A stretch of 25,558 bases of DNA from Desulfonema limicola (GTDB taxonomy: Bacteria > Desulfobacterota > Desulfobacteria > Desulfobacterales > Desulfosalsimonadaceae). Every line of letters starts with the position of its first letter. Positions within the stretch are counted from its first letter, which is position 1. The stretch is taken from the NCBI GenBank assembly GCA_020722245.1, contig DYLE01000009.1, forward strand, positions 1 through 25,558. The letters run 5' to 3'. A model generated the notes under the pieces. It was not told where the DNA came from and ran no database searches. It saw only the letters and a list, made by a program, of their open reading frames with translations. A program made the translations under genes and the position numbers. Positions 8,766 to 17,052 of the stretch are shown here, one piece after another.

Positions 8766-10229
8766 CTAATCCAGGCTGTAGTTGGGCGCCTCCTTGGTGA
8801 TAATCACATCGTGGGCATGACTCTCCCGAAGCCCTGCGGCGCTGATCTTGATGAACCGGGACTTCTCCCTGAGCTCTTCGATGGTGCGGCACCCCACGTA
8901 GCCCATGCCGGCTTTCAGCCCGCCCACCAGCTGAAACACGTTTTCAGCGATGGTGCCGCGGTAGGGGACGCGGCCGACGATCCCCTCGGGTACCAGCTTG
9001 TCCCCCTCGGATCCATCCCCCTGGTAGTACCGGTCCCTGCTCCCCTGCTGCATGGCCTCGAGGGACCCCATGCCCCGGTAGGCCTTATAGCTGCGCCCTT
9101 GAAAGATAATCTTCTCCCCCGGGCTTTCCTCGGTCCCTGCAAAAAGCCCGCCGATCATGACCGAATGCGCGCCCGCGCCGATGGCCTTGGTGATATCCCC
9201 CGAATACTTGATCCCGCCGTCCGCAATAATCGGCACACCGGTCTTGTTGGAGACGGAGCGGCAGTTCAGAATGGCCGTCAACTGAGGAACCCCGACCCCT
9301 GCAATGATCCGCGTCGTGCAGATGGAGCCGGGACCGATGCCGACCTTCACTGCATCCGCCCCGGCATTGATCAGGTCTTCGGCCCCCTTGGCCGTTCCCA
9401 CATTCCCGGCGATGACCTCCACATCCTTAAACATGCTTTTTAAGCGCTTCAGGGCATTCAGCACATTGGCCGTATGCCCATGGGAGGTGTCGATCAGCAG
9501 GACATCCACCCCGGCGCTGATCAAGGCATCGGCCCGCGCCTCCATATCCGGACCCACCCCCAACGCCGCTCCGACCCTCAGCCGGCCGTAGCTGTCCTTG
9601 CAGGCCCTGGGGTATTTCTTGATCTTCTCAATGTCCTTGATGGTGATCATGCCGGTAAGCTTCCCTTTGGCGTTCACCACCAGGAGTTTTTCAATCCGGT
9701 GCTGATGCAGAAGCCTCTTGGATTCCTCCAGATCGATCCCCTCGGACACCGTGACCAGGTTCTCCTTGGTCATCACCTCGGATACCTTTTTATCCATGTC
9801 GGTTTCGAACCGAAGGTCCCGGTTGGTCACAATCCCCACCAGCTTATCCCCCTTGGTCACCGGGACCCCGGAGATGTGGTACTGTTCCATCAACATTAAG
9901 ACATCCCGTATGTGCACATCCGGTTGGGTGGTAATCGGATTGATGATCATGCCGCTTTCAGACTTTTTAACAATCTCCACCTCACGGCACTGGCTTTTGA
10001 TGCTCATGTTCCGGTGAATAAACCCGATTCCGCCTTCACGCGCGATGCTGATGGCGGTTTTGGCCTCGGTGACCGTATCCATGGCCGCAGTCACCAGCGG
10101 AATATTTAAGGAGATATTTTTAGTAAGCAGGGTGGTGGTATCGACCTCGGTCGGTACGACATCCGAATACCCCGGCAACAGCAAAACATCATCAAAGGAG
10201 TAAGTCTCTTCCGGCGGTGCTTTTACCAT
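8766..10229 (-). CDS. guaB: IMP dehydrogenase (GuaB)
   Basis: It oxidises IMP to XMP with NAD+, the committed step of GMP synthesis. Seen: the N-terminal (beta/alpha)8 strand with SFDDVLLLPGYSDV, two CBS domains (about 95-150 and 155-205), NVGTAKGAEDL, the catalytic loop GPGSICTTR with Cys304, and the mobile flap YRGMGSLEAMQQGS. At 487 residues it has the standard bacterial length, and the CBS Bateman module, which binds adenine and guanine nucleotides, is present. A good ribosome site (GGAGG, five bases before ATG) fixes the start. It heads the minus-strand string that leads into dnaE and is divergent from the YciO-like gene. Confidence 0.97.
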   Translation of the reverse strand: MVKAPPEETYSFDDVLLLPGYSDVVPTEVDTTTLLTKNISLNIPLVTAAMDTVTEAKTAISIAREGGIGFIHRNMSIKSQCREVEIVKKSESGMIINPITTQPDVHIRDVLMLMEQYHISGVPVTKGDKLVGIVTNRDLRFETDMDKKVSEVMTKENLVTVSEGIDLEESKRLLHQHRIEKLLVVNAKGKLTGMITIKDIEKIKKYPRACKDSYGRLRVGAALGVGPDMEARADALISAGVDVLLIDTSHGHTANVLNALKRLKSMFKDVEVIAGNVGTAKGAEDLINAGADAVKVGIGPGSICTTRIIAGVGVPQLTAILNCRSVSNKTGVPIIADGGIKYSGDITKAIGAGAHSVMIGGLFAGTEESPGEKIIFQGRSYKAYRGMGSLEAMQQGSRDRYYQGDGSEGDKLVPEGIVGRVPYRGTIAENVFQLVGGLKAGMGYVGCRTIEELREKSRFIKISAAGLRESHAHDVIITKEAPNYSLD

Positions 10230-10275
10230 AATGCCTCCAGCTCTTTCCTAATACTCAAACCGATGGGTTCCAAAC

Positions 10276-10303
10276 TTGACAAGCTTATTAACATTATCAT
10301 AAG
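10276..10303 (+). promoter_or_regulatory. Probable promoter of the YciO/TsaC-like gene
   Basis: A perfect TTGACA (10276-10281) is followed after 16 bases by CATAAG (10298-10303), which matches TATAAT at four of six positions. Transcription would start near 10310, about 70 bases before the chosen ATG. The same 150-base divergent gap must also hold the guaB promoter. On the minus strand the best -10 is TATGAT in the same stretch (about 10297-10302), without a good -35. Confidence 0.45.
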
Positions 10304-10379
10304 ACATCCCACAACAGGAAAAAGGTCCGTCATTGTCAAAAACCGAAATCTCCCTACACGACAAGAGGCATTGGCACCC

Positions 10380-10988
10380 ATGCTGATTTCCATCAACCCG
10401 AAAAATCCTCAGCCGCGGCTGATCGCCGCGGCCGTCAACACCCTGAAACAGGGGGGAATCATTGCTTATCCCACGGACACCTTTTACGGGATCGGCTGCG
10501 ATATCATGAACAAGAAGGCGATTGAAAAAATTTATCGGTTGAAAAAGCGGGATAAAAACAAACCCTTTAGCTTTGTCTGTTCCGGATTGAAAAACATCAG
10601 TCAGTACGCCAAGGTGTCCAACTACGCCTATAAAACCATGAAAAGGCTTCTCCCCGGGCCGTATACCTTCATCCTGGAAGGCTCAAAGATGGTTCCGGAG
10701 ATCATGCTGACCAAGCGGAAAACCGCCGGCATCCGCGTACCGGCCCATAGGATCTGTCTGGAGCTGGTGGAAGGGCTTGGAAACCCGATCATCTCAACAA
10801 GCGCCGGCCTTCCCGGCGAGGAGGTCTTTGACGACCCCTCCCTGCTGCATGATCATTTCAGGGAAAGCATCGACCTGGTCATCGACGGCGGCCCGGTGCC
10901 GGGCGAACCCTCCAGCGTGGTTTCTCTCATCCACGATATCCCCCAGATCATTCGAAAAGGGCTTGGTGACGTCGCCCTCTTTGAATAG
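10380..10988 (+). CDS. YciO-like protein of the TsaC/YrdC/Sua5 (L-threonylcarbamoyladenylate synthase) family
   Basis: The family makes threonylcarbamoyl-AMP from threonine, bicarbonate and ATP for the t6A37 modification of ANN-decoding tRNAs. Seen: YrdC-fold blocks IAYPTDTFYGIGCD (28-41), LKKRDKNKPFSF with the KxR pair (Lys55, Arg57), LPGPYTFIL, KRKTAGIRVP (112-121), STSAGLPGEE, and a C-terminal IRKGLGDV. By eye it is closer to E. coli YciO than to TsaC, including the N-terminal INPKNPQPRLI. The asparagine of the TsaC SxN motif is Gly143 here, as in YciO-type proteins, so activity may be weak or different. ATG at 10380 gives 202 residues; an upstream ATG at 10263 would sit before the promoter and adds no family sequence. 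Confidence 0.9.
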   Translation: MLISINPKNPQPRLIAAAVNTLKQGGIIAYPTDTFYGIGCDIMNKKAIEKIYRLKKRDKNKPFSFVCSGLKNISQYAKVSNYAYKTMKRLLPGPYTFILEGSKMVPEIMLTKRKTAGIRVPAHRICLELVEGLGNPIISTSAGLPGEEVFDDPSLLHDHFRESIDLVIDGGPVPGEPSSVVSLIHDIPQIIRKGLGDVALFE

Positions 10989-11023
10989 GCCGTGCAGAGC
11001 GTCGATCAATCGGTTTGCCCTGT

Positions 11024-11932
11024 TTATTCATGGACCTCCGGGCAATAGAGATAGCCGCCGGTGATCGCAAGGGCTCCCAGCCGGGTCACTGTTCGAGCAA
11101 TCTCCCTTGCCGACATATCCATCAGGTAATCCAAAAACGGAAGTTTTTCTTTCGGCGGATACACCGTGTTGATCCTGCCGGTGATGCCGCCGAGCTCCCC
11201 TGCCCACTCAATGGCATCTTCAAGGTTGCCGAGCCTGTCCACCAGACCGAAATCCTTGGCCTCCTCGCCCGAAAAAATACGGCCGTCTGCTACTTGACCG
11301 ACATCCTCCGGCTTCATCCGCCGGCCCGCCGAAACATCCTCAACAAACTGTCGGTGAATGGTGTCGGTAAACCGCTGGAGCAGAATCCTTTCCGATTCCG
11401 TCATCTCGCGCACCGGGGAGCCGATATCCTTGTATTCCCCGCTCTTGATCACCACCGGGGATAATCCAATCTTCTTAAACAGCGCCTCAAAATTCGTATA
11501 CCCCATGACCACGCCGATGCTGCCGGTGATCGTGCCGGGGTTTGCGACAATCCCATCCGCCGCGGAAGCGATATAGTATCCGCCGGAGGCGGCAATGCTT
11601 CCCAGGGAGGCGACCACCTTCTTTTTCTCCACTGTTTTTCGAATCTGCCGGTAGATCTCCTGGGCAGGACCCACGGCCCCGCCGGGAGAATCGATGCGAA
11701 GGACGATCGCCTTGATCCCGTCGTTCTCAGCGAACTTTTTGATCTGCTCAAGCAGCTCCCGGGAATCCAGGATCATGCCGCTGATCTCGATCACCCCGAC
11801 CTTCTCGCCGAACGCCAGCTCCGAAGCGTCCCGGCTGACCGCCTCCAGTAAGGAGATGCCCAGCATGGCAGCGGACACCACCATGGTGAAAACCAGGACA
11901 AAAAACAGATAGGGATGTCTTCGAGAAAACAT
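11024..11932 (-). CDS. sppA: Signal peptide peptidase SppA (S49 family, short type)
   Basis: A membrane-anchored serine protease that degrades signal peptides left in the inner membrane after protein export. Seen: one N-terminal membrane segment (about 8-30), VGVIEISGMI, VLRIDSPGGAVGPAQEI (77-93), the nucleophile serine in IAASGGYYIA (Ser116), ITGSIGVVMG, and the general-base lysine in KSGEYKDIGSP (Lys168). At 302 residues it is the single-domain form seen in Bacillus and many other bacteria, not the 600-residue E. coli form. GGAGGGG six bases upstream supports the ATG. It follows rpsA by 58 bases and probably ends that operon. Its end converges on the YciO-like gene with only 35 bases between them and no clear terminator. 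Confidence 0.95.
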   Translation of the reverse strand: MFSRRHPYLFFVLVFTMVVSAAMLGISLLEAVSRDASELAFGEKVGVIEISGMILDSRELLEQIKKFAENDGIKAIVLRIDSPGGAVGPAQEIYRQIRKTVEKKKVVASLGSIAASGGYYIASAADGIVANPGTITGSIGVVMGYTNFEALFKKIGLSPVVIKSGEYKDIGSPVREMTESERILLQRFTDTIHRQFVEDVSAGRRMKPEDVGQVADGRIFSGEEAKDFGLVDRLGNLEDAIEWAGELGGITGRINTVYPPKEKLPFLDYLMDMSAREIARTVTRLGALAITGGYLYCPEVHE

Positions 11933-11990
11933 CGGCTACCCCTCCGGGACGTTGACGGTTTTAAAAAAATCCGTGGAAAGGCTCACAGGA

Positions 11991-13973
11991 TCATTCGGCC
12001 GAATCGGCGCCGCCCTGAGGCGGCTTGACGGCATCCGGGTCAGGCTCTGAACCCTGAGGGTCAAGCGCCTTGGACGGCGCACTTTCTTCAACAGGGGGTT
12101 CAGGCGCCGGCGCGGCATCGGCCTTATTCGATTTGGCATGCGCTTCTTTTAGCTTATCGTTTAAACCGTTTAACTTCTCCTGAAGGTTCTGCTGAAGGAT
12201 CTCGCCAAAGCTGGAAGGAGCGGGTTTAACCTTGATGACATACTCCTCCAGCAGGGACTGCTCATCATCCGCTTCAAGCCGTTTGATGGAAAGCCCGATC
12301 CGCCTGTCCGCGGTGTTGATATGCATCACCTTGGCGGTCAGGGAATCCCCCACCGCATACATCCCCACCGGGGTTTTAACCTTCTCCTTGCTGATTTCCG
12401 ACACATGCACCAGACCCTCGATCCCCTCCTCCAGTTCCACAAAGATGCCGAAATCGGTGACATTGGTAATGGTTCCGTTGATCTCGGTTCCCACCGGATA
12501 CCGCTCCGAAACGGTCTTCCAGGGGTCCTCCGCCAGCTGCTTGATGCCCAGGGAGAACCGTTCATTGGGAATATCGATGTCGAGCACCTTGGCGCGGACC
12601 ACATCCCCTTTTTTATACAGCTCAGAAGGATGTTTGACCCGCTTGATCCATGAGATATCAGAGATATGCACAAGTCCGTCGATGTCATCGTCGATGCCGA
12701 TAAAAATACCGAAATCGGTGATATTTTTAATCCTTCCCTCAATGGTCGATCCCACAGGATACTTCTCGCTGATCATCTCCCAGGGGTTCGGCATGATCTG
12801 CTTCATGCCCAGAGAAATCCGGCGGCTTTCGGGCTTGATGTCCAGCACCACCGCCTCCACCTCCTCCCCGACGCTGATCACCTTGGAGGGATGACGAATC
12901 TTGCGGGTCCACGACATCTCCGACACATGGATCAACCCCTCGATCCCCTCCTCCACCTCCACAAACGCGCCATAATCCGTCAGGCTCACCACCTTGCCGG
13001 TAATGCGGGTTCCCACCGGATACCTTTCCTTGGCGGTGGACCAGGGGTCCGGAACCAGCTGTTTCATTCCTAAAGATACCCGTTCGTTCACCTGATCAAA
13101 GGACAAGATCTTCACCGTGATGGGGTCGCCGATGGCATACAACTCCGAGGGGTGTTTGACCCTTCCCCATGAAATATCGGTGATATGCAGCAGGCCGTCC
13201 ACACCGCCGAGGTCCACGAAAATTCCATATTCGGTGATGTTCTTCACCGTACCTTCCATGACCTTGCCTTCTGCTATGGCGGCAAGGGTGATGGAACGTT
13301 TCTGCTCCCGCTCGGCTTCCAGAATCGCCCGTCTTGAAAGGACGATGTTGTTTCGCTTGCGGTTGAACTTCAAAATCTTAAAGGCAAAGGTTTTTCCCAC
13401 CATATCATCTAAATTTCGAATCGGGCGAAGGTCCGCCTGGGAGCCGGGCAAAAACGCCTGCACCCCCACATCCACCGAGAATCCCCCCTTGACCCGGCTG
13501 ACGATCACGCCCTCGATGGTTCCGTCGGCCTCGTAGATCTCCTTGATCTGCTCCCACACCTTGACCTTGGCGGCCTTTTCCTTGGACAGGACGACCCGTT
13601 CCTCTTCCTCGTCCCAGAACTCCACCATCACCTCGACCTGGTCGTTGGGGACGGCGTTGACCTTTCCGTTCTCATCCAGAAATTCATGGATGGGAATCTG
13701 CCCCTCGGACTTATAGCCGACATCCACCAAAACAAAATCCTTGTCCACGGAGATAATCCTGCCTGTGACGACCTCCCCCTCCTCAAAGTGTTTGAGGCTT
13801 TCTTCATACATATCCATGAAGTCCTTCATGCTCTGTTCCGAAGAAGCCTCGCCGCCCGCAGACGCCTCCTCCTTCGAAGATACGGCGATGACTGCTGCCG
13901 GCGCGTTGATCTTGTCCGCCCGTGATTCCATCTGAAGCGAACCGTTTTTGAGTTGGTTTCCATTGTTTTCCAT
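11991..13973 (-). CDS. rpsA: 30S ribosomal protein S1
   Basis: S1 binds mRNA on the 30S subunit and unfolds leaders during initiation. Six S1/OB repeats are visible at about 65-130, 148-215, 235-303, 320-388, 407-475 and 494-563. The last four share YGIFVDL/DGLVHISDISW-type blocks. ATG at 13973 follows AAAGGGGGA at good spacing and gives 660 residues; the frame is open to 14081, but that stretch is AT-rich leader. Compared with the 557-residue E. coli protein there is a roughly 60-residue N-terminal extension and a 95-residue C-terminal tail, the last 45 residues rich in Ala, Pro, Glu and Asp and probably disordered. It lies downstream of cmk, the same neighbour as in E. coli. Confidence 0.97.
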   Translation of the reverse strand: MENNGNQLKNGSLQMESRADKINAPAAVIAVSSKEEASAGGEASSEQSMKDFMDMYEESLKHFEEGEVVTGRIISVDKDFVLVDVGYKSEGQIPIHEFLDENGKVNAVPNDQVEVMVEFWDEEEERVVLSKEKAAKVKVWEQIKEIYEADGTIEGVIVSRVKGGFSVDVGVQAFLPGSQADLRPIRNLDDMVGKTFAFKILKFNRKRNNIVLSRRAILEAEREQKRSITLAAIAEGKVMEGTVKNITEYGIFVDLGGVDGLLHITDISWGRVKHPSELYAIGDPITVKILSFDQVNERVSLGMKQLVPDPWSTAKERYPVGTRITGKVVSLTDYGAFVEVEEGIEGLIHVSEMSWTRKIRHPSKVISVGEEVEAVVLDIKPESRRISLGMKQIMPNPWEMISEKYPVGSTIEGRIKNITDFGIFIGIDDDIDGLVHISDISWIKRVKHPSELYKKGDVVRAKVLDIDIPNERFSLGIKQLAEDPWKTVSERYPVGTEINGTITNVTDFGIFVELEEGIEGLVHVSEISKEKVKTPVGMYAVGDSLTAKVMHINTADRRIGLSIKRLEADDEQSLLEEYVIKVKPAPSSFGEILQQNLQEKLNGLNDKLKEAHAKSNKADAAPAPEPPVEESAPSKALDPQGSEPDPDAVKPPQGGADSAE

Positions 13974-14113
13974 TAAATTGTGTCCCCCTTTAACGATGTG
14001 ATATACCGCCTTTTTTGGATTTAGCAGGTATAATTTAAATTTTTTAACAAACCTATTTTGAAAACTCAATAAATAAATCAAAAAATATACAATTTATTGA
14101 AAGCATTTAAAAT
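13974..14113 (-). promoter_or_regulatory. AT-rich leader of rpsA
   Basis: This 140-base gap between cmk and rpsA is far richer in A and T than the flanking genes. It holds the strong S1 ribosome site (13979-13988) and an 8-bp inverted repeat CAATAAAT/ATTTATTG (14067-14099) with a 17-base loop. A possible weak promoter on the minus strand is TTTTAA with TATATT 17 bases later, close to the cmk stop. S1 represses its own mRNA in E. coli through such a leader; whether that applies here is inference. Confidence 0.35.
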
Positions 14114-14794
14114 TCAGGCCTTCCGCGAGGCGAGGCGTTTTTCGACATGAACGATCATTTGCGCCACCACCTCGTCTGCTGAGATCTCCGTTGAATCGAT
14201 GAGGATCGCATCATCCGCGGGCCTGAGGGGCGAGGTTTTCCGCGCGGCATCGTTTTCATCCCGGCGTTTCATGTCCGTCTCAACATCCTCAAGGGATTGC
14301 GGGTTTATCCCCGCCAACTCCTTGTATCTTCTCACGGCCCTGGCCTTTAAATCCGCGGTGAGGAAGAACTTAAGGTCCGCGTTCGGAAACACCACGGTTC
14401 CCATATCCCTCCCTTCAAAAACCACCGCCTTTTTCTCTCCCATTTTCCGCTGCAGGTCCAGAAGCGCCCGGCGCACCGCAGGCTGCGCCGAGACCGCTGA
14501 AGCCATCATGGATATTTCCGGGGTTCGAATACGGTCCGTGATGTCCGTTTCGCCTGAAAAAAACCGGGTGCCGGTTTCCCCGCGGGCAAACCTCAGCTCC
14601 AGGCTGCGGCAGAGCGCATCCAGCCGCGGTTCATCATCAGGGGAAATGCCGCGATCCATGGCCTCCAGAGCGACGCCGCGGTAAAGCGCGCCGGTATCCA
14701 CGTACCGATACCCCAGCCGGTCGGCCAGGGTTCGGCTGACCGTTGTCTTTCCCGCACCGGCCGGGCCGTCAATGGTGATCAGCAGGCTCTTCAT
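14114..14794 (-). CDS. cmk: Cytidylate kinase (Cmk)
   Basis: Phosphorylates CMP and dCMP with ATP in pyrimidine salvage and turnover. Seen: N-terminal P-loop DGPAGAGKTTVSR (9-21), YVDTGALYRG, the NMP-binding region ITDRIRTPEISMMAS, and FEGRDMGTVVFPNADLKFFL, all typical of bacterial Cmk. The length of 226 residues is normal. AAGGT seven bases upstream supports the ATG. It lies 15 bases after hisC and ahead of rpsA, and the cmk-rpsA order is widely conserved. Confidence 0.97.
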   Translation of the reverse strand: MKSLLITIDGPAGAGKTTVSRTLADRLGYRYVDTGALYRGVALEAMDRGISPDDEPRLDALCRSLELRFARGETGTRFFSGETDITDRIRTPEISMMASAVSAQPAVRRALLDLQRKMGEKKAVVFEGRDMGTVVFPNADLKFFLTADLKARAVRRYKELAGINPQSLEDVETDMKRRDENDAARKTSPLRPADDAILIDSTEISADEVVAQMIVHVEKRLASRKA

Positions 14795-14809
14795 GGCGTG
14801 ACCTTTTGG

Positions 14810-15901
14810 TTACCCCTTCAACACCCTGCTCAGGGCGTTTAAAAACCGGAGGTTCTCCTCATGCAGCCCCGCATTCACCCGAATATGCTCGGGGTATCCA
14901 TAGGAAACCATGGAGCGGACAATCACCCCCTCCCTGAGTAGGGCCTCAAACACCAGGTCCGCGTTTTTCTTGACATGGATTAAAAAGAAATTGGCCTGGG
15001 TCGGGTAACAGACCAGCCCCATGCCCCTGACGGACTCCTGCAGAAACGCGATCTCCGTCTGAATCAGGTTTCTGGTTTTAATCAAAAACGCCTCATCCTC
15101 CAGGGCCGCCAAGGCGCCTGCCTGGGCCAGGAGGTTGGTGTTAAACGGCTGGCGGATCCGGTTTAACACCGATGCGATTTCAGAAGGCATCACCCCGTAG
15201 CCGATCCGAATACCGGCAAGGCCGTATGACTTTGAAAAGGTCCGCAGCACGGCGATGGGCCTGTCCGCGGAAAGAAAGGCCAGGCCGTTTAAGCATTGCG
15301 GGTCGGTGGCAAAATCGATGTAGGCCTCGTCAAGGATCACCAAAACGCTTTCCGGCAGATCGTTTAAAAACCTCGCAAAATCGTCCTGAGTGACAAAGGA
15401 GCCGGTGGGGTTGTTGGGGCTGTTTATAAAAACCATTCTGGTTTTGGAAGACACCTTTTCCAGCATGGCGGATAGATTCAACCCCTCCGGCGGCATGGAA
15501 ACAAACACCGGAACAGCCCCCACCGAACGAACAAAGATCTCATACATGAGAAAGGACGGCAGGGTCATGACAGCCTCCTCGCCGGGCTGCAGAAAGCCGC
15601 GCACCAGCATGCCGATCACATCGTCCGAACCGTTTCCCAGCACGATCTGGTCATTTGATACCCCCAGCCTGCCCGCCAGCTTGTGAATCAGGTCATACCC
15701 GCTGGCGTCGGGATACCGGTGCAGATCCGCCATGGCCGCTCGCATGGCCTGCACTGCCCTGGGCGATGGCCCCAGCGGGTTTTCGTTGGAGGCCAGCTTG
15801 ATTGAATGGGATATGCCGTATTCCCGCTCCACCTCGGAAATGGGCTTTCCAGGTTTATAGGGTTTTATCGACAGAATACATTCAGGGATGCTGAGTTTCA
15901 T
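14810..15901 (-). CDS. hisC: Histidinol-phosphate aminotransferase (HisC)
   Basis: A fold-type I PLP aminotransferase that converts imidazole-acetol phosphate and glutamate to histidinol phosphate. Seen: KLASNENPLGPSP (35-47), YPDASGYDL, GNGSDDVIGML, NSPNNPTGSFV (160-170), the PLP aspartate and tyrosine in DEAYIDF (Asp191, Tyr194), and the Schiff-base lysine in RTFSKSYGLAGIRIGYG (Lys224). The 363-residue length fits. The ATG overlaps the stop of the upstream acyltransferase (ATGA). No other his gene is present, so the enzyme may also serve aromatic amino acid synthesis, as HisC-like enzymes can; that is inference. Confidence 0.93.
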   Translation of the reverse strand: MKLSIPECILSIKPYKPGKPISEVEREYGISHSIKLASNENPLGPSPRAVQAMRAAMADLHRYPDASGYDLIHKLAGRLGVSNDQIVLGNGSDDVIGMLVRGFLQPGEEAVMTLPSFLMYEIFVRSVGAVPVFVSMPPEGLNLSAMLEKVSSKTRMVFINSPNNPTGSFVTQDDFARFLNDLPESVLVILDEAYIDFATDPQCLNGLAFLSADRPIAVLRTFSKSYGLAGIRIGYGVMPSEIASVLNRIRQPFNTNLLAQAGALAALEDEAFLIKTRNLIQTEIAFLQESVRGMGLVCYPTQANFFLIHVKKNADLVFEALLREGVIVRSMVSYGYPEHIRVNAGLHEENLRFLNALSRVLKG

Positions 15902-16848
15902 CTTGGTTTTCCGTTTTTTTTATTTTTTTTTCGTGTGACCTTCGGCTGCCTCGGCCAGGGTTTATAAGGCAGGGTCTTCCAGCGTCGATGCACCCAGAAC
16001 CACTGATCCGGATACCTAAGAATCTCCGACGCGATGATCCGGTTGTACTGGGCGGTGTTAGCCGCAATATCGCTGCTCCGGTCCCCGGTGTTAATCAAAG
16101 GGATTTCCGCGCCAAACTCCACCCGGAACCCGTCTTTTTCTCGAATCAAAAAAACCGGAACCACCGGCGCGCCCGTCGCCAAAGCAAGAATCGCAAGCCC
16201 CTTGTTGGTGCAGGCGCTTCTTCCTAAAAAATCCGCAAACACCCCTCGGTGGACGCCCGTATTCTGATCCAGCAGAATGCCGACAAGCTCCTTGTTCTTT
16301 AAACTTCTCAAAACGCTCCGCGTGGCGCTGGTCTTGGGAAAAAGCTTAACCCCATAACGGCTTCTTAAGCCGACAAAAAAATCGTCGAGCGGCGCAAAAT
16401 CAAACGGCCGGTAGACGGCGCTCATGGGGTAGCCGAGCATCCCCGCCACCAGGGAGAGAAACTCCCAGTTCCCGATATGCGCGGTCAGGACCAGCACCCC
16501 CCGCCCTTTTTTATAGGCCGCATCCAGCTGGTGAAGGCCATAGATATGAAAATACCTTGAAAACTCCTTTTTGTTGAGCCTCAGGGACCAGCCGATCTCA
16601 AATAAAATCATCACCAGGTTTTTAAACACCTGACGGGCCAGGGCCCGGATCTGAGCCGGGCTTTTTGCGCCGGCGTAGACCTGGCTGAGATTGGACAGGG
16701 CCACATCGCGATGCCGCTTATCGATGACAAACCAGATGCGGCCCAGCAGGCCGGCGATATGCGCGGCTGTATCCCGAGGGATCACCCCCAAAACCGAAAA
16801 CACGGCCGAAATAGCCGGTTCAGTGATGATCGTCATGAGAGACGTCAT
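15898..16848 (-). CDS. LpxL/HtrB-type lysophospholipid (lipid A) acyltransferase
   Basis: This family adds late fatty acyl chains to the lipid A precursor at the cytoplasmic face of the inner membrane. Seen: a hydrophobic N-terminus, the H-x4-E catalytic motif in TAHIGNWE (His124, Glu129), VYRPFDFAPLDDFF, LLDQNTGVHRGVFADFLG, a block with GAPVVPVFLIRE, and the conserved C-terminal WFWVHRRWKT. The last 20 residues are a lysine/arginine-rich tail. The 316-residue length fits LpxL/LpxM. GGGGATAGGG stands before the ATG; a second ATG four codons later is possible. LpxL and LpxM cannot be told apart here. It is the first gene of the minus-strand block ending in sppA and is divergent from the response regulator. 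Confidence 0.9.
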   Translation of the reverse strand: MTSLMTIITEPAISAVFSVLGVIPRDTAAHIAGLLGRIWFVIDKRHRDVALSNLSQVYAGAKSPAQIRALARQVFKNLVMILFEIGWSLRLNKKEFSRYFHIYGLHQLDAAYKKGRGVLVLTAHIGNWEFLSLVAGMLGYPMSAVYRPFDFAPLDDFFVGLRSRYGVKLFPKTSATRSVLRSLKNKELVGILLDQNTGVHRGVFADFLGRSACTNKGLAILALATGAPVVPVFLIREKDGFRVEFGAEIPLINTGDRSSDIAANTAQYNRIIASEILRYPDQWFWVHRRWKTLPYKPWPRQPKVTRKKNKKNGKPR

Positions 16849-16902
16849 ACCCTATCCCCATCACGCAAGTAAACACTTGATCTTCGCGTCTTAAAATATC
16901 CT

Positions 16903-16934
16903 TTGCAGGTATCACATTCGCTTCAAACCTGCAA
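16903..16934. repeat. Perfect 8-bp inverted repeat in the divergent gap (possible operator)
   Basis: TTGCAGGT (16903-16910) and ACCTGCAA (16927-16934) are exact complements 16 bases apart, between the divergent acyltransferase and response regulator genes. The right arm is followed by TTTTT on the plus strand, so it also resembles a terminator hairpin, but no plus-strand gene lies upstream to terminate. A second small repeat (CAAGT-AAAC-ACTTG, 16866-16879) lies nearer the acyltransferase start. An operator for the adjacent regulator is the more natural reading; no binding evidence exists. Confidence 0.45.
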
Positions 16935-16985
16935 TTTTTAAAACAGCAGGAAACGGAATTCAAGCACTATCAAAGAAACCCCGCC

Positions 16986-17012
16986 TTGACTTTTCATCCC
17001 CCACCCGATAAA
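16986..17012 (+). promoter_or_regulatory. Possible promoter of the two-component pair
   Basis: TTGACT (16986-16991) and GATAAA (17007-17012) lie 15 bases apart, about 40 bases before the response regulator start. The -35 matches at five of six positions and the -10 at four of six, but the spacer is two bases short. GAGG stands eight bases before the ATG as ribosome site. Confidence 0.3.
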
Positions 17013-17052
17013 AAACCTTTAAAAAAACAGCATACCGGTTGAGGCAAAATCG

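Noticed and set aside
8677..8892. N-terminal extension of DnaE by 72 residues
   Set aside because: The extension overlaps guaB, reads as its out-of-frame shadow, and DnaE family sequence begins at MSENINQFVH.
10989..11023. Terminator between the convergent YciO-like and sppA genes
   Set aside because: No stem with a T-run was found in the 35-base gap.
13974..14081. N-terminal extension of S1 by 36 residues
   Set aside because: The strong ribosome site AAAGGGGGA lies just before the ATG at 13973, and the extension is AT-rich leader sequence.
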